This document shows positions 28,747-38,455 of a stretch of DNA of 64,000 bases, in pieces. Where the stretch lies: contig NZ_SMGD01000016.1 in NCBI RefSeq assembly GCF_004339545.1, positions 148,046-212,045 on the forward strand, given 5' to 3'. Every line of letters begins with the position of its first letter. The stretch's first letter is position 1. Source of the stretch: Celerinatantimonas diazotrophica (GTDB lineage Bacteria > Pseudomonadota > Gammaproteobacteria > Enterobacterales > Celerinatantimonadaceae). Made by a program: the position numbers and the translations under genes. Under the pieces are notes generated by a model. That model saw only the letters and a program-made list of their open reading frames with translations. It did not search any database and had not been told where the DNA came from.

Positions 28747-29460
28747 TCATTCCACATTAATGGCTAAAAAAGTTTTGAGTGCACGCATGTAGCGGCGACT
28801 AACGGGGATTTTGGCTCCACTATAGGTGACAAGTTCCCCGTTACCATTTTCTGTGAGCGTCAGGTGATGAATAGCTTGGGGGTCAATAAGATATTGGCGA
28901 TGACAACGCATTAGTCCCAATTGAGCTTCGAGTGTTTTTAAAGTGAGCTGTGTATGTAACAACTGCTGCCCATCAAAAACATGGACGCCACTGAGATCAG
29001 AAAATGCATATTCGATATTTTCACAGCGGACCCATTGCTGTTGCTGTTGGCACAAACAGGGCAATAAATTCAGAGGGCTATGCCGAGCACTTTGTTTAAG
29101 GGATGCTATATTTTCTAGACGCTCGATGGTTTTTGCTAGGCGCAATTCTTCAACTGGTTTGAGTAGATAATCAAAAGCTGCTGCTTCAAAGGCTTTGAGT
29201 GCATAATCATCATAAGCAGTGACTAATACAATTTGTATATTGGGTTCATTTTGCATAATCGATAATAGTTCAAGCCCATCAATTTTAGGCATATGAATAT
29301 CGACAAATAGCACATCTGGTTGATAATCCCGATATTGGCTCAAACAATCGATGGCATTATCAAATTCACAGACTACCTTCACTCGTCCATCTTCATCAAG
29401 CATTGCTTTGAGCTCTTCTCTGGCCAAAGGTTCATCATCAACTAATATAGCGTTGAGCAT
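28747..29460 (-). CDS. btsR: LytTR-family response regulator, BtsR-like
   Basis: DNA-binding response regulator, 237 residues. The receiver domain (1-120: AILVDDEPLAREEL, phosphoacceptor Asp in VLFVDIHMPK, TAYDDYALKAFE, DYLLKP) is followed by a LytTR DNA-binding domain (about 135-237; RCHRQYLIDPQAI, KIPVSRRYMRALK). RCHRQYL and PVSRRY are identical in E. coli BtsR (YehT). AGGAGAG precedes ATG 29460; this start overlaps the kinase gene by 23 bases, so the two are translationally linked. The likely target is the repeat array immediately downstream. Confidence 0.9.
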   Translation of the reverse strand: MLNAILVDDEPLAREELKAMLDEDGRVKVVCEFDNAIDCLSQYRDYQPDVLFVDIHMPKIDGLELLSIMQNEPNIQIVLVTAYDDYALKAFEAAAFDYLLKPVEELRLAKTIERLENIASLKQSARHSPLNLLPCLCQQQQQWVRCENIEYAFSDLSGVHVFDGQQLLHTQLTLKTLEAQLGLMRCHRQYLIDPQAIHHLTLTENGNGELVTYSGAKIPVSRRYMRALKTFLAINVE

Positions 29461-31141
29461 GATTCTCTCCTGATAGCGGGACACCGACTCGGGTATAAAT
29501 ACCTGGGCAACAATCAATCTCAAGATCGGCTTGCTGACCTAAAAAGTTTTGTAGACGGGTCTTGACGATATTCAGTCCTAACCCGTGATTGGGCTGTTCA
29601 GGAAATAATCCAGCATTATCCTCAACAATTAAACTATTTTGATCCTCGTCCTGACGGATATAAATACTTAATCGAGCATCTTTTAGCTTCTGACTTAATC
29701 CGTGCTTGAGGGCATTCTCAACTAAAGGTTGCAATGTAAAATTAGGCAAGGGAGAAGCCATAAAGCAGGCTGGAATATCCCAGTGAATGCTGAGCCGGTC
29801 ACCATAGCGAAGTTGCTCGATATGCAGATAAGCTCGTGTCAGTTTAAGCTCATCGGCCAGAGTGGTCTGCTCTGGTTGTTGCTTGAGACTGGTGCGTAAG
29901 AACAGGGCTAAATCATAAATTAATTGGCGAGCTTGATGAGGATCTTTGCGAATCACCGCTGTGATGGTATTCAAGGCATTGAATAGAAAATGTGGATGGA
30001 TTTGGGCGCGGACCAATTTCAGTTCAGCTTGGGTGAGTAAATTTTGCTGTTGGATGACTCGCGAACTCACCAGTTGCTCTTCAATAATATGGGCAATGCC
30101 TTCGCCTAGCGTTCGGTTAATGGATAAAAACATTTTACGTTTAGATTCATATAATTTAACGGTTCCGATCACTTCGCCAGCGCAGCGAAGTGGGATCACC
30201 AATGCAGAGCCAAGTGGACAGTTCGTTGAGCATTGGCAGTGATAGTGAATTTGTTGGCCGTCGGCAAACATAACCTGATTATTGACAATGGCTTGATAGG
30301 TCAACTGAGATGTAATAGGCGTGCCAGCTAAGTGGTGGTCGTTACCCAAGCCAGTAAATGCCAGGACTTGATGACAATTAGTAATGGCCACTGCCGAAAC
30401 CCCGGTTTCTTGGCGTAATATTTCAGCCATCTGTTTGGCACTGGCGGTATTTAAATCAGGTAAGACCCCAACAATGCGCTGTGCTAAGTGCAGCGCCCGC
30501 TGAGAGTAATTGGAACTGAATTTCTCATGGATTGATTTTCGGTCCGTGATCATTGCCATAAATAAAGCGGCTCCGATCGGGTTAGCAATGAGCATGGGCA
30601 AATAGATCGTCTTGACCAAGGCGAGTGCTTGCGGATAGGGCTTTGCCAATAGTAAGAGTAATAACATCTGCATGGCTTCCGCGATAAAAGTGACAATAAA
30701 TACGAATATAGGCGAATAGGGGCGATCATTTAACGGTCGTCGTTTACGATAAATGGCATGAATACAACCGGCTAACAGCCCTTCGCAACAGGTTGATATC
30801 GCGCACGCAAAATCAGTAAAACCACCTAATTGATAACGATGCAATCCCCCCGTTAATCCGACTAAAAAGCCGACCACTGGCCCCCCAAATAACCCCCCTA
30901 ATACGGCGCCAATTGCACGAGTATTGGCGATGGCCCCATCTACGGGTTTGCCAAAGTAGGTGCCTAAAATACAAAAAGCTGAAAATAATAAATAAATGCA
31001 GATGCGATGCGGGAGTCTTTCGGATAATTGCACGATAGGAATGAATAGCGGTGTCTTGCTAAGCAAATAAGCGATAACCAGAAATAAACTCATTTGTTGG
31101 ACTAATGAGAGAATCAAAAATCCGTGAGGCACAAAGTTCAC
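29438..31141 (-). CDS. btsS: LytS/BtsS-type sensor histidine kinase
   Basis: Membrane sensor kinase, 567 residues, similar in size to E. coli BtsS (YehU, 561), a high-affinity pyruvate sensor. The N-terminal half has about six helices of the 5TM-LYT type (GGPVVGFLVGLTGGLHRYQLGG, CCEGLLAG); a GAF domain (about 215-355, with LGSALVIPLRCAGEVIG) follows; then the His_kinase domain with the phosphoacceptor His in HPHFLFNALNTI (near 380) and HATPase motifs NALKHGL and GLGLNIVKTRL. First gene of btsS-btsR followed by the transporter, all on the minus strand. Confidence 0.9.
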   Translation of the reverse strand: MNFVPHGFLILSLVQQMSLFLVIAYLLSKTPLFIPIVQLSERLPHRICIYLLFSAFCILGTYFGKPVDGAIANTRAIGAVLGGLFGGPVVGFLVGLTGGLHRYQLGGFTDFACAISTCCEGLLAGCIHAIYRKRRPLNDRPYSPIFVFIVTFIAEAMQMLLLLLLAKPYPQALALVKTIYLPMLIANPIGAALFMAMITDRKSIHEKFSSNYSQRALHLAQRIVGVLPDLNTASAKQMAEILRQETGVSAVAITNCHQVLAFTGLGNDHHLAGTPITSQLTYQAIVNNQVMFADGQQIHYHCQCSTNCPLGSALVIPLRCAGEVIGTVKLYESKRKMFLSINRTLGEGIAHIIEEQLVSSRVIQQQNLLTQAELKLVRAQIHPHFLFNALNTITAVIRKDPHQARQLIYDLALFLRTSLKQQPEQTTLADELKLTRAYLHIEQLRYGDRLSIHWDIPACFMASPLPNFTLQPLVENALKHGLSQKLKDARLSIYIRQDEDQNSLIVEDNAGLFPEQPNHGLGLNIVKTRLQNFLGQQADLEIDCCPGIYTRVGVPLSGENHAQRYIS

Positions 31142-31378
31142 GCTAATATCCCTTTTTAAGCATTACTTTGAGCAATTATTCATCATTCAATGGGCATTCA
31201 CACCTGAGATTGCAAGAATTGTGCGAAAGTTCAAAAAAACAGCAGTTTCTTTGAGCTGAGCCAATGAATATTGGCGCTTGCAAAAGCCACCGGCGCTGGT
31301 ATGGTGAGCTTTCCCAACAATTTTATTCAGAATAAATAATCAGGCTATTAAGGCCATACCGAGGAGTGAATAGGTCAG

Positions 31379-32461
31379 ATGCAAACCGATTTGATCAACG
31401 ATAAACATATCCGTTCAGAACAGGTGATGATCACACCAGCTGAGTTACGTGCTAAATTGCCGCTGTCAAAGCAAGCCGAGCAGTTTGTACTGCACTCACG
31501 CAAAACAATTGCGGATATTTGTCATAAACGCGATTCCCGTTTTTTGGTGATCTGCGGTCCGTGTTCCATTCATGATTTAGATGCAGCGAAAGATTATGCT
31601 CGGCGTCTTAAAGCGCTTCATGAACGATACCGGGATGAACTGTTTATCGTGATGCGGGTGTATTTTGAAAAACCTCGAACAACGGTGGGTTGGAAAGGAT
31701 TTATCAATGATCCTCATATGGATAATAGCTTCGATATTGAAACAGGATTGCACCGTGCCCGCGAGCTGTTGACATGGATTGCTGAACTGGGCTTGCCAGC
31801 TGCAACAGAGGCGTTGGATCCCATTAGTCCACAGTATTTAAGCGAATTATTTAGCTGGTCTGCAATCGGCGCGCGTACCACTGAGTCACAGACGCACCGT
31901 GAACTTGCCAGTGGTTTGTCGATGCCAGTCGGATTTAAAAATGGTACCGATGGCAGTTTACAAACTGCTATTAATGCGATGCGCTCTGCCGCGGCGTCAC
32001 ATCGTTTTATGGGGATTAACCAGCAAGGGCAGGTGAGTTTATTACAAACTCAAGGGAATCCGGATGGTCATGTCATTTTGCGCGGTGGTAAACAGCCAAA
32101 CTATGATTCTGTTAATGTCTCTTTAGCTGAAGATGCAATGCGTGAAGCCGGCTTAAGACCTTGCATGATTGTTGACTGTAGCCATGGCAATTCCAATAAA
32201 GATCATCGTTTGCAGCCTCGTGTTGCAAAAAATGTAGTCAATCAGATTATTGATGGTAACCGTTCCATCATTGGTTTGATGTTAGAAAGTAATATTCACG
32301 AAGGAAACCAGTCTTGCGATCTGCCTATCGAAGAGCTCGCTTATGGCGTTTCTGTGACAGATGCTTGTATTGACTGGCAATCAACGGAGCAAGTGCTTGA
32401 GGAGATGGCGAGCTCGCTGAAAACGGTCTTACCCATACGCTGGGAGTCTGGTGATGAGTGA
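31379..32461 (+). CDS. aroF: 3-deoxy-7-phosphoheptulonate synthase, AroF type
   Basis: Condenses PEP and erythrose 4-phosphate in the first step of the shikimate pathway. 360 residues, colinear with E. coli AroF (356): [68 protein letters not shown] and the metal-site [11 protein letters not shown]. Pairing with tyrA favours the tyrosine-sensitive form. Overlaps tyrA by eight bases. I looked for TyrR boxes or a leader peptide in 31142-31378 and saw none that is convincing. Confidence 0.94.
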   Translation: MQTDLINDKHIRSEQVMITPAELRAKLPLSKQAEQFVLHSRKTIADICHKRDSRFLVICGPCSIHDLDAAKDYARRLKALHERYRDELFIVMRVYFEKPRTTVGWKGFINDPHMDNSFDIETGLHRARELLTWIAELGLPAATEALDPISPQYLSELFSWSAIGARTTESQTHRELASGLSMPVGFKNGTDGSLQTAINAMRSAAASHRFMGINQQGQVSLLQTQGNPDGHVILRGGKQPNYDSVNVSLAEDAMREAGLRPCMIVDCSHGNSNKDHRLQPRVAKNVVNQIIDGNRSIIGLMLESNIHEGNQSCDLPIEELAYGVSVTDACIDWQSTEQVLEEMASSLKTVLPIRWESGDE

Positions 32462-33593
32462 CAAAGACCCATTAGCAGAGCTGCGTGTTCAAATCGATAG
32501 TGTTGATCAGCAATTGATCGATTTATTCGCTCAGCGGCTAAGTTTGGTTAAACAGGTGGGAGAGGTTAAGAGTCAGCACGGCTTGCCGATTTATGTCCCC
32601 GAACGAGAAGCTTCCATGATTGCCAAACGCCGTGCAGAAGCACTCTCTCAAGGCGTTCCTGAACAGTTGATTGAAGATGTTTTGCGGCGAGTGATGCGCG
32701 AATCTTATAGTAGTGAAAATGACAGTGGCTTTAAACAAGTTAACCCAGATGCTGGACCGATTGTGGTGATTGGTGGCGCGGGTCAACTGGGGAGCTTATT
32801 TGCTCGGATGTTTAAAGCATCTGGTTACGATGTGCGGGTTTTAGAAAAAGATGATTGGTCAAATGCCGAAGCCATTTTAGCTGGGGCCTCGTTAGTTGTC
32901 GTATCCGTTCCGATTCATACCACCGAAGAGGTGATAGCGAAACTAACGACTCTGGCTGATGACTGTATTTTGGCAGATTTAACCAGTGTTAAAGCTGGCC
33001 CATTAAAAGCAATGTTACAAGCACATAAGGGGCCTGTGGTAGGGTTACATCCTATGTTTGGGCCAGATGTGACCAGTTTGGCCAAGCAGGTTGTCGTCTT
33101 TAGTGATGGGCGCGCGAGTGAGCGTTATCAATGGCTCATTGAACAGATCCGTATTTGGGGCGCTCATTTATATCCTGCGCCTGCACCTGCACATGATCAT
33201 GCAATGTCACTGATCCAGGCACTACGACACTTTACATCGTTTGCCTATGGCGTACATCTATCCAATGAAGCGCCTAATCTGGATCTGTTGATGGATTTAA
33301 GCTCACCGATTTATCGCTTGGAGTTGGCCATGGTGGGGCGATTGTTTGCTCAGAACCCAGAACTTTATGCTGATATTATTATGGCGCAGCCAGAGAATCT
33401 GGCAATGATTCGCCGTTATCATCAGCGTTTCGGTCAGCTAATTGAATTGCTTGAACAGCATGATACTCAGGCATTTGTTGCTGAGTTTGATAAGGTTAAA
33501 GAGTGGTTTGGCGATTATGCACAACAATTTTTAATCGAAAGTCGTAATTTGCTAGCTCAGGCACACGATCAGCGCCATCATCAGAGCCGTTGA
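32454..33593 (+). CDS. tyrA: T-protein: chorismate mutase/prephenate dehydrogenase
   Basis: Bifunctional tyrosine-branch enzyme, 379 residues. The chorismate mutase domain is about 1-90 ([34 protein letters not shown]); the prephenate dehydrogenase domain is about 100-370, with NAD-binding [28 protein letters not shown] and [12 protein letters not shown] 32454 is preferred to GTG 32451 because GGGAG is seven bases upstream. Overlap with aroF implies coupled translation. A hairpin follows the stop. Confidence 0.95.
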   Translation: MSDKDPLAELRVQIDSVDQQLIDLFAQRLSLVKQVGEVKSQHGLPIYVPEREASMIAKRRAEALSQGVPEQLIEDVLRRVMRESYSSENDSGFKQVNPDAGPIVVIGGAGQLGSLFARMFKASGYDVRVLEKDDWSNAEAILAGASLVVVSVPIHTTEEVIAKLTTLADDCILADLTSVKAGPLKAMLQAHKGPVVGLHPMFGPDVTSLAKQVVVFSDGRASERYQWLIEQIRIWGAHLYPAPAPAHDHAMSLIQALRHFTSFAYGVHLSNEAPNLDLLMDLSSPIYRLELAMVGRLFAQNPELYADIIMAQPENLAMIRRYHQRFGQLIELLEQHDTQAFVAEFDKVKEWFGDYAQQFLIESRNLLAQAHDQRHHQSR

Positions 33594-33608
33594 GACCTTT
33601 CTTAAAAA

Positions 33609-33640
33609 CAAGCCAGAGGATTCGCTTTGGCTTGCATTTT
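33609..33640 (+). terminator. terminator after tyrA
   Basis: CAAGCCA 33609-33615 and TGGCTTG 33628-33634, 12-base loop, followed by CATTTTCTTC; a moderate U tract. Confidence 0.65.
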
Positions 33641-33722
33641 CTTCTAAAAAGAGTAAAATTTCGCGGCTTCAATTAGCGGGTGCTCCATGTGGAGCAAAAT
33701 TTACAAACAAGTGAGGAACGAT

Positions 33723-33974
33723 ATGGTTACCATTCGTTTACAACGCGGTGGCGCTAAAAAGCGGCCATTTTATCAGGTTGTTGTCGCTGACAGCCGTTGT
33801 GCTCGTAACAGCCGTTTTATCGAAAACGTTGGTTTTTATAACCCAATTGCTAAAAACGAGTCAGAAGAAAATTTGCGTATCGATTTAGATCGCATCAAAC
33901 ACTGGATTTCCCAGGGCGCGACTGTTTCAGTTCGTGTTGAAAAACTGATTAAAGACGCACAAGCTGCGGCTTAA
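33723..33974 (+). CDS. rpsP: 30S ribosomal protein S16
   Basis: Small-subunit protein of 83 residues; [25 protein letters not shown] and [11 protein letters not shown] are diagnostic (given as two parts of the N-terminal half). An ATG 36 bases upstream is in frame, but GAGGAACG directly precedes ATG 33723, which gives the universal S16 N-terminus. First gene of rpsP-rimM-trmD-rplS. Confidence 0.97.
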   Translation: MVTIRLQRGGAKKRPFYQVVVADSRCARNSRFIENVGFYNPIAKNESEENLRIDLDRIKHWISQGATVSVRVEKLIKDAQAAA

Positions 33975-33998
33975 TCGTTAGTTAAAAAGGTAAGAGAG

Positions 33999-34526
33999 AT
34001 GAGTCATCCGGAAACCGTCATCGTAGGGCGCTTAGGTGCTGTGTATGGCATTAAAGGTTGGTTGAAAGTGAACTCTTTTACCGAACAGGCCGAAGCAATT
34101 TTTGAATACTCGTCATGGATGGTTGGCAAAGATGGTCAGTTTAATCCAGTCGAAGTAACAGAGTGGCGACGCCATAATCATTCGTTGATTGTTAAACTAT
34201 CTGGTTTTGATGCTCGCGAGCAATCGCAAACGTTAACCGGGTTAGAGATTGCCGTTGCGGCGGAACAATTGCCAGAGCTTGCTGAAGATGAATTCTATTG
34301 GCGAGATCTGCTGGGCATGCGAGTTGTGAACCGCCAAGGGTATGATCTGGGTAAGGTGACCGACTTAATGGAAACTGGCTCCAACGATGTATTGGTTGTT
34401 AAAGCAAACTTAAAAGATGCGTTTGGCAAGAAAGAGCGGTTAATTCCGTTTGTTGAGTCGCAAATGGTCGATAGTGTTGATCAATGTGCTCAAATTATTA
34501 CAGTTGATTGGGACCCTGGTTTTTAG
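33999..34526 (+). CDS. rimM: 16S rRNA processing protein RimM
   Basis: Assembly factor that binds S19 and aids 30S head maturation. 175 residues: RimM N-domain ([41 protein letters not shown]) and a C-terminal PRC-barrel ([35 protein letters not shown]). GAGAG precedes ATG 33999. The gene lies 24 bases after rpsP and its TAG stop shares a base with a possible GTG start of trmD. Confidence 0.96.
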   Translation: MSHPETVIVGRLGAVYGIKGWLKVNSFTEQAEAIFEYSSWMVGKDGQFNPVEVTEWRRHNHSLIVKLSGFDAREQSQTLTGLEIAVAAEQLPELAEDEFYWRDLLGMRVVNRQGYDLGKVTDLMETGSNDVLVVKANLKDAFGKKERLIPFVESQMVDSVDQCAQIITVDWDPGF

Positions 34527-34534
34527 TGTCCGAG

Positions 34535-35296
34535 ATGACAGAGCTATCACCAACACTTTGGATTGGCGTGATTAGTCTATTTCCAGAGATGTTTGATGCC
34601 ATTAGTGAGTATGGGGTGACAGGGCGGGCCGTGCGTAACGGACTGCTTGAAATTCAGCGGTTTAATCCGCGTGATTTTACCCATGATCGTCACCACAGCG
34701 TGGATGATCGCCCTTATGGCGGTGGTCCAGGAATGTTGATGATGGTTCAGCCGCTTAAAGATGCAATTAGTGCAGCGAAGCAGGCAGCTGGCTCGGATGC
34801 TCGGGTGATTTATCTTTCACCTCAAGGAAAGACTTTTAATCAGGCTAGCGCAGCAATATTGGCTAAGAGTGAAAAATTAATTTTTCTCTGTGGCCGGTAC
34901 GAAGGAATTGATGAGCGATTAATTCGTTCTGAAGTGGATGAAGAGTGGTCGGTTGGGGACTATGTCCTAAGTGGTGGAGAGCTCCCGGCGATGGCGATAA
35001 TTGACTCGATCAGTCGACTTGTTCCCGGAGTGTTAGGGGATAAAGCTTCAGCTGAACAGGATTCTTTCTCACAAGGGTTGTTAGACTGTCCGCATTACAC
35101 GCGTCCGGAAGTATTAGATGGGCAGACAGTCCCTGAGGTATTACTCAGTGGCAACCATAAAGCAATTGCGCGTTGGCGTTTAAAACAATCACTGGGACGG
35201 ACATACCAAAGACGACCAGAGTTATTAGAACTTCTAGCTCTGACTGACGAACAGCAGGCATTGCTTGCTGAGTATATTCGTGAAAATAACGAGTAA
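34535..35296 (+). CDS. trmD: tRNA (guanine-37-N1) methyltransferase
   Basis: SPOUT-class SAM methyltransferase that makes m1G37 and prevents +1 frameshifting. 253 residues with [48 protein letters not shown] (split), the SAM-binding trefoil knot [12 protein letters not shown] and [10 protein letters not shown], and [11 protein letters not shown]. The start is ambiguous: ATG 34535 ([11 protein letters not shown]) lacks a clear ribosome site, and GTG 34526 overlaps the rimM stop (TAGTG), which could allow coupling. Confidence 0.95.
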   Translation: MTELSPTLWIGVISLFPEMFDAISEYGVTGRAVRNGLLEIQRFNPRDFTHDRHHSVDDRPYGGGPGMLMMVQPLKDAISAAKQAAGSDARVIYLSPQGKTFNQASAAILAKSEKLIFLCGRYEGIDERLIRSEVDEEWSVGDYVLSGGELPAMAIIDSISRLVPGVLGDKASAEQDSFSQGLLDCPHYTRPEVLDGQTVPEVLLSGNHKAIARWRLKQSLGRTYQRRPELLELLALTDEQQALLAEYIRENNE

Positions 35297-35334
35297 ACAC
35301 ACGACAGTTTCAGTTAATACTAGGATGAGAAATT

Positions 35335-35688
35335 ATGAGTAATATCATTAAAGCGCTCGAACAAGAGCAAATGAAACAAGATGTTCCTGCATTTTCTGCA
35401 GGGGATACTGTAGTTGTTCAGGTTAAGGTAAAAGAAGGTAACCGTGAACGTCTGCAGGCTTTTGAAGGCGTCGTAATCGCCAGACGTAACCGAGGTTTAC
35501 ATTCATCTTTCACTGTACGTAAGATTTCTAGCGGTGAAGGCGTAGAACGTGTATTCCAAACTCACAGCCCGTTAATTGACAGCATTACTGTGAAACGTCG
35601 TGGTGATGTCCGTCGTGCCAAAATCTACAACCTGCGTAATCTGTCAGGTAAGAAAGCACGTATTAAAGAAAAACTGGATAAAAAATAA
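35335..35688 (+). CDS. rplS: 50S ribosomal protein L19
   Basis: Large-subunit protein at the 30S-50S interface, 117 residues: [44 protein letters not shown] split over the central part, [11 protein letters not shown] and the basic tail [12 protein letters not shown]. Last gene of the S16 operon, with a strong terminator. Confidence 0.97.
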   Translation: MSNIIKALEQEQMKQDVPAFSAGDTVVVQVKVKEGNRERLQAFEGVVIARRNRGLHSSFTVRKISSGEGVERVFQTHSPLIDSITVKRRGDVRRAKIYNLRNLSGKKARIKEKLDKK

Positions 35689-35710
35689 GTTTTCTTTTAA
35701 ACGGATAGTA

Positions 35711-35738
35711 AAAACCAGGCCATGTGCCTGGTTTTTTT
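35711..35738 (+). terminator. intrinsic terminator of the rpsP-rplS operon
   Basis: AACCAGGC 35713-35720, loop CATGT, GCCTGGTT 35726-35733, then T to 35738. Confidence 0.92.
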
Positions 35739-35838
35739 ATGCCTGAGTTAAAATCACGCTGACACTCACTTTTTAAGGGCTGCAACCAACCTTCCATGTC
35801 ATCATGGCATTAATCCATAAACGCTAAAACAGATCTGA

Positions 35839-36162
35839 TTAATGAGTCACTGTTACAACTGAGTTTTCTTCACCATATACATTTGGATAATACGCATCGG
35901 CTTCCCAGTCATTTTCAAACATCTCATGACCATCTGACGAACAGAGCTTATAACGGAATTCATAGCTTGGTTTTTTATCAGTCGGGAGATTGATAGTGGT
36001 TTTAAACTTGCCGTTTTTCAGATGTTCCAACTCAATGGGTGTCCAGTCATTAAACTCACCTAACAGATAAACCCGGGCGGCATCATGGGCAGCCTGTTTA
36101 CTGACCTCGAAAGTAACGCGAACTTCTGGGCGTGATTTCAGGTACTGTTTTTTTAACGTCAT
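35839..36162 (-). CDS. stand-alone CBM48/isoamylase early-set domain protein
   Basis: Small soluble protein of 107 residues made of a single AMPK/isoamylase N-terminal type beta-sandwich: ARVYLLGEFNDWTP carries the conserved LxGxFNxW glycogen-binding pattern, followed by GKFKTTINLP, YEFRYKL and a DAYYPNVYGEENSVV ending. Such domains normally sit in front of glycogen branching or debranching enzymes; single-domain versions occur in several marine gammaproteobacteria with no assigned role. No glycogen genes are in the window. Confidence 0.8.
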   Translation of the reverse strand: MTLKKQYLKSRPEVRVTFEVSKQAAHDAARVYLLGEFNDWTPIELEHLKNGKFKTTINLPTDKKPSYEFRYKLCSSDGHEMFENDWEADAYYPNVYGEENSVVTVTH

Positions 36163-36392
36163 TGCTTAATGCTCCTCAGCTAAAAACAATTGAAATTAGG
36201 TTAAACAGAAATTTTACACTTTATACTCAGTATTATTTGAGCATAGTTCAAGATTTATCGAAAGGTTAAAATTGTTTAACTCTGGCGTAGCCCACAATAC
36301 GTAATAAGTCAACGTGGGGGATGTGAAAGGCTATATAACCTAGATAGACTGCGGGAAAGTGGGCTATCTGGTCTGTACATCACACATTCTTT

Positions 36393-37067
36393 TTAGCTGA
36401 GATTGGCAAAATGCTTCTCTAGCAGTGCCTGGGTAAAACTGCGGCGCAAATAGAAACCTCGTGGCAAGGTTTCAATCAGTTGGCCATCTCGACCATAGGC
36501 TTGGGTTCTGACCTTGCTATTGGCCGCCTTAGGGCGCAGCTGTAAAGCTTGACCATGACGAGCGGTGATTTCATCCACGCGACCAAATGCAACCGCTTCC
36601 ATCAGTTCTTCCCAATCTTGACGAAGTGTTGCCTCTTCTTCTTTATCGGGTGACCACAACAGGGCATGACCAATGATCCGCTGAGCAATTGGAATAGAAC
36701 GTTCTGCTAAAACAGGCACCCATAAAACGTGCGAGAGTTTATTGCGGACACTGGATTGTTGCCAGGTTTCGCCATGAGCATGCAATAGTTGAGTCATACA
36801 TACGTAAGTGCTCTCTAGGGGGCGACCTGAACGGTCAATCGGCAAAGATTTGAGCTCAACTCCTAGCTGTGGAAAATCTTGTATCGGCTTGCTGCCAGCT
36901 GTGGCTCCCAGCGATAACTCGATGAGCTGTCCTGTCCATCCTTTTTCTTTTTTGGCATTTAGGGGAAGCTCAATTTGCACTTGGTTGGCTAGTTCTTGTA
37001 GTGATAAACCAGCGATAGCTTGGGCGCGTTCAAGTAGTTCGGTAATTGATTGTGGAGCGTTATTCAT
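36393..37067 (-). CDS. mutH: DNA mismatch repair endonuclease MutH
   Basis: Nicks the unmethylated strand at hemimethylated GATC sites during methyl-directed mismatch repair, which implies a Dam-methylating host. 224 residues; the catalytic D-x6-E-x-K triad is Asp64, Glu71, Lys73 in DFPQLGVELK; KGWTGQLIELSLGATAGSK precedes it and RGFYLRRSFTQALL lies near the C-terminus. Divergent from rppH across an unusually long spacer that carries DnaA boxes. Confidence 0.95.
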   Translation of the reverse strand: MNNAPQSITELLERAQAIAGLSLQELANQVQIELPLNAKKEKGWTGQLIELSLGATAGSKPIQDFPQLGVELKSLPIDRSGRPLESTYVCMTQLLHAHGETWQQSSVRNKLSHVLWVPVLAERSIPIAQRIIGHALLWSPDKEEEATLRQDWEELMEAVAFGRVDEITARHGQALQLRPKAANSKVRTQAYGRDGQLIETLPRGFYLRRSFTQALLEKHFANLS

Positions 37068-37261
37068 AACAACCTAATGATGCAATGCAGACAATTATTG
37101 TACAACAGTTAATGGAATTTGAGTGGGGGATTTTTTTATATCAATAGGTATTTTAAAAATGTATTAAAAACATTAAGTTAAATAAATAAAAATAAAATAG
37201 ATAACTGACAATTTAACTCGTGCACGGGTTATGCCCGATGACTCAGAGAGAGATCACAGAC

Positions 37262-37571
37262 TTATCCACAAATTTATTGAATAACCTAAGTGATGACGGA
37301 TTTATCGATGTTGAAATGTTGCAAAACTTATTGCTGGTGGATCAATAACCAGTTTAGTGACAGAAAATTGGGGGATAAGTGCAATTTGGTGTTTTTTTAT
37401 TCGGTTTTCAGGAAGGCTTTCCTAAAGAGTGATTTACAGCATAATAATTTCAAAAAATATCTTTTAAAACATAGAGATATATTTTATATAAAAGTGATAT
37501 AGAGACTACTTTATTCACAGTTAAATAGTTATTTGTGTGTAACTGATAGGTTATCCAAGTGTTTATCCACA
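37262..37571. promoter_or_regulatory. DnaA-box cluster in the mutH-rppH spacer (DARS2-like?)
   Basis: The whole spacer 37068-37740 (673 bp) is AT-rich and holds no credible gene. It contains perfect DnaA boxes TTATCCACA at 37262-37270, TTATTCACA at 37511-37519 and TTATCCACA at 37563-37571, plus TGTGTGTAA (one mismatch, opposite strand) at 37534-37542 and TTATCCAAG (two mismatches) at 37551-37559. Only two GATC sites occur in the spacer, so it is not oriC-like. E. coli has the DnaA-reactivating locus DARS2 at mutH; the right-hand cluster (37511-37571) resembles such a core. Function is inferred. Confidence 0.55.
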
Positions 37572-37740
37572 GATTTTTTGGAAAAAGTACAAGTTATTAT
37601 TGAACATATTCTCGTCAGTGGCTGATTGCCTCTCTTATTCTTGACAATTATTCTTCTTGATACTCATTATTGGTTTGCTGCCACTGCACAGATGTGAAAG
37701 AATCAGTCTATATCTTGGAATTATAACTGAAGGTATTTCA

Positions 37741-38280
37741 GTGATTGATGGTGATGGTTATCGTCCTAATGTTGGCATCATCATTTGTAACAGACGAGGG
37801 CAGGTGTTGTGGGCCAGGCGCTATGGTCAGCACTCTTGGCAGTTCCCCCAGGGAGGTGTGAACGACGGTGAATCGCCTGAACAAGCGATGTTTCGGGAAT
37901 TATTCGAAGAAGTTGGACTAAAATCTGATGATGTTCGAATACTTGCTGTAAGCCGACATTGGTTACGTTACAAATTGCCAAAACGATTAGTTCGTTGGGA
38001 CAGTAAACCGGTTTGTCTGGGGCAGAAGCAAAAATGGTTCTTGATCCGCCTTGAAGGCAAAGAATCTCGAATCTGTTTTGATAGTTGTGGACATCCGGAG
38101 TTTGATGATTGGCGTTGGGTCAGCTATTGGTACCCAGTTCGGCAAGTTGTGTCATTTAAGCGAGATGTTTATCGCAAAGCACTTAAAGAGTTTGCGCCTC
38201 AGTTAATGGGAGGAATGAAAGAACGTCCTAATCGGCGACGGCGAAAAAAGTCCCGTCAGGTTCGCTCTGCAACTTCATAA
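37741..38280 (+). CDS. rppH: RNA pyrophosphohydrolase RppH
   Basis: Nudix hydrolase that removes pyrophosphate from mRNA 5' ends, triggering RNase E decay. 179 residues from GTG 37741, which gives the family N-terminus (V/M)[17 protein letters not shown] lies eight bases upstream. A longer in-frame ATG (37657) is rejected because it adds 28 unrelated residues. The Nudix box is at 38-60 ([22 protein letters not shown]), with [20 protein letters not shown] further on and a basic tail RRRRKKSRQ. Followed by ptsP as in E. coli. Confidence 0.96.
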   Translation: MIDGDGYRPNVGIIICNRRGQVLWARRYGQHSWQFPQGGVNDGESPEQAMFRELFEEVGLKSDDVRILAVSRHWLRYKLPKRLVRWDSKPVCLGQKQKWFLIRLEGKESRICFDSCGHPEFDDWRWVSYWYPVRQVVSFKRDVYRKALKEFAPQLMGGMKERPNRRRRKKSRQVRSATS

Positions 38281-38317
38281 CTCCATGTGATGATATTGCG
38301 CTTGTGTGATTCCGAGT

Positions 38318-38355
38318 CTTAAGAGTGGTTCCTCATCACTCTTAAGGGAGGTTTT
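38318..38355 (+). terminator. hairpin between rppH and ptsP
   Basis: CTTAAGAGTG 38318-38327 and CACTCTTAAG 38337-38346; then GGAGGTTTTTA. Could terminate or attenuate transcription from rppH into ptsP. Confidence 0.6.
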
Positions 38356-38455
38356 TAGCGGTATCATATAATCTTTCATAAGTTTGTCTGCAAGGATTTC
38401 TCGATGGTTTCATGATTCAGACAGGCTTTATTGGCAGCAGTATAAGGAGAGTTCG

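Noticed and set aside
31142..31378. Attenuator or TyrR box upstream of aroF
   Set aside because: No TGTAAA-N6-TTTACA-like box, no Phe/Tyr-rich leader peptide and no terminator hairpin before the start.
37290..37502. 70-residue open frame in the mutH-rppH spacer
   Set aside because: No recognisable domain, AT-driven composition rich in K/F/Y/C, no ribosome site; spacer better explained as a DnaA-box region.
37068..37740. Chromosome origin (oriC)
   Set aside because: Only two GATC sites, no 13-mer-like AT repeats, and mutH-rppH is not an origin context in Gammaproteobacteria.
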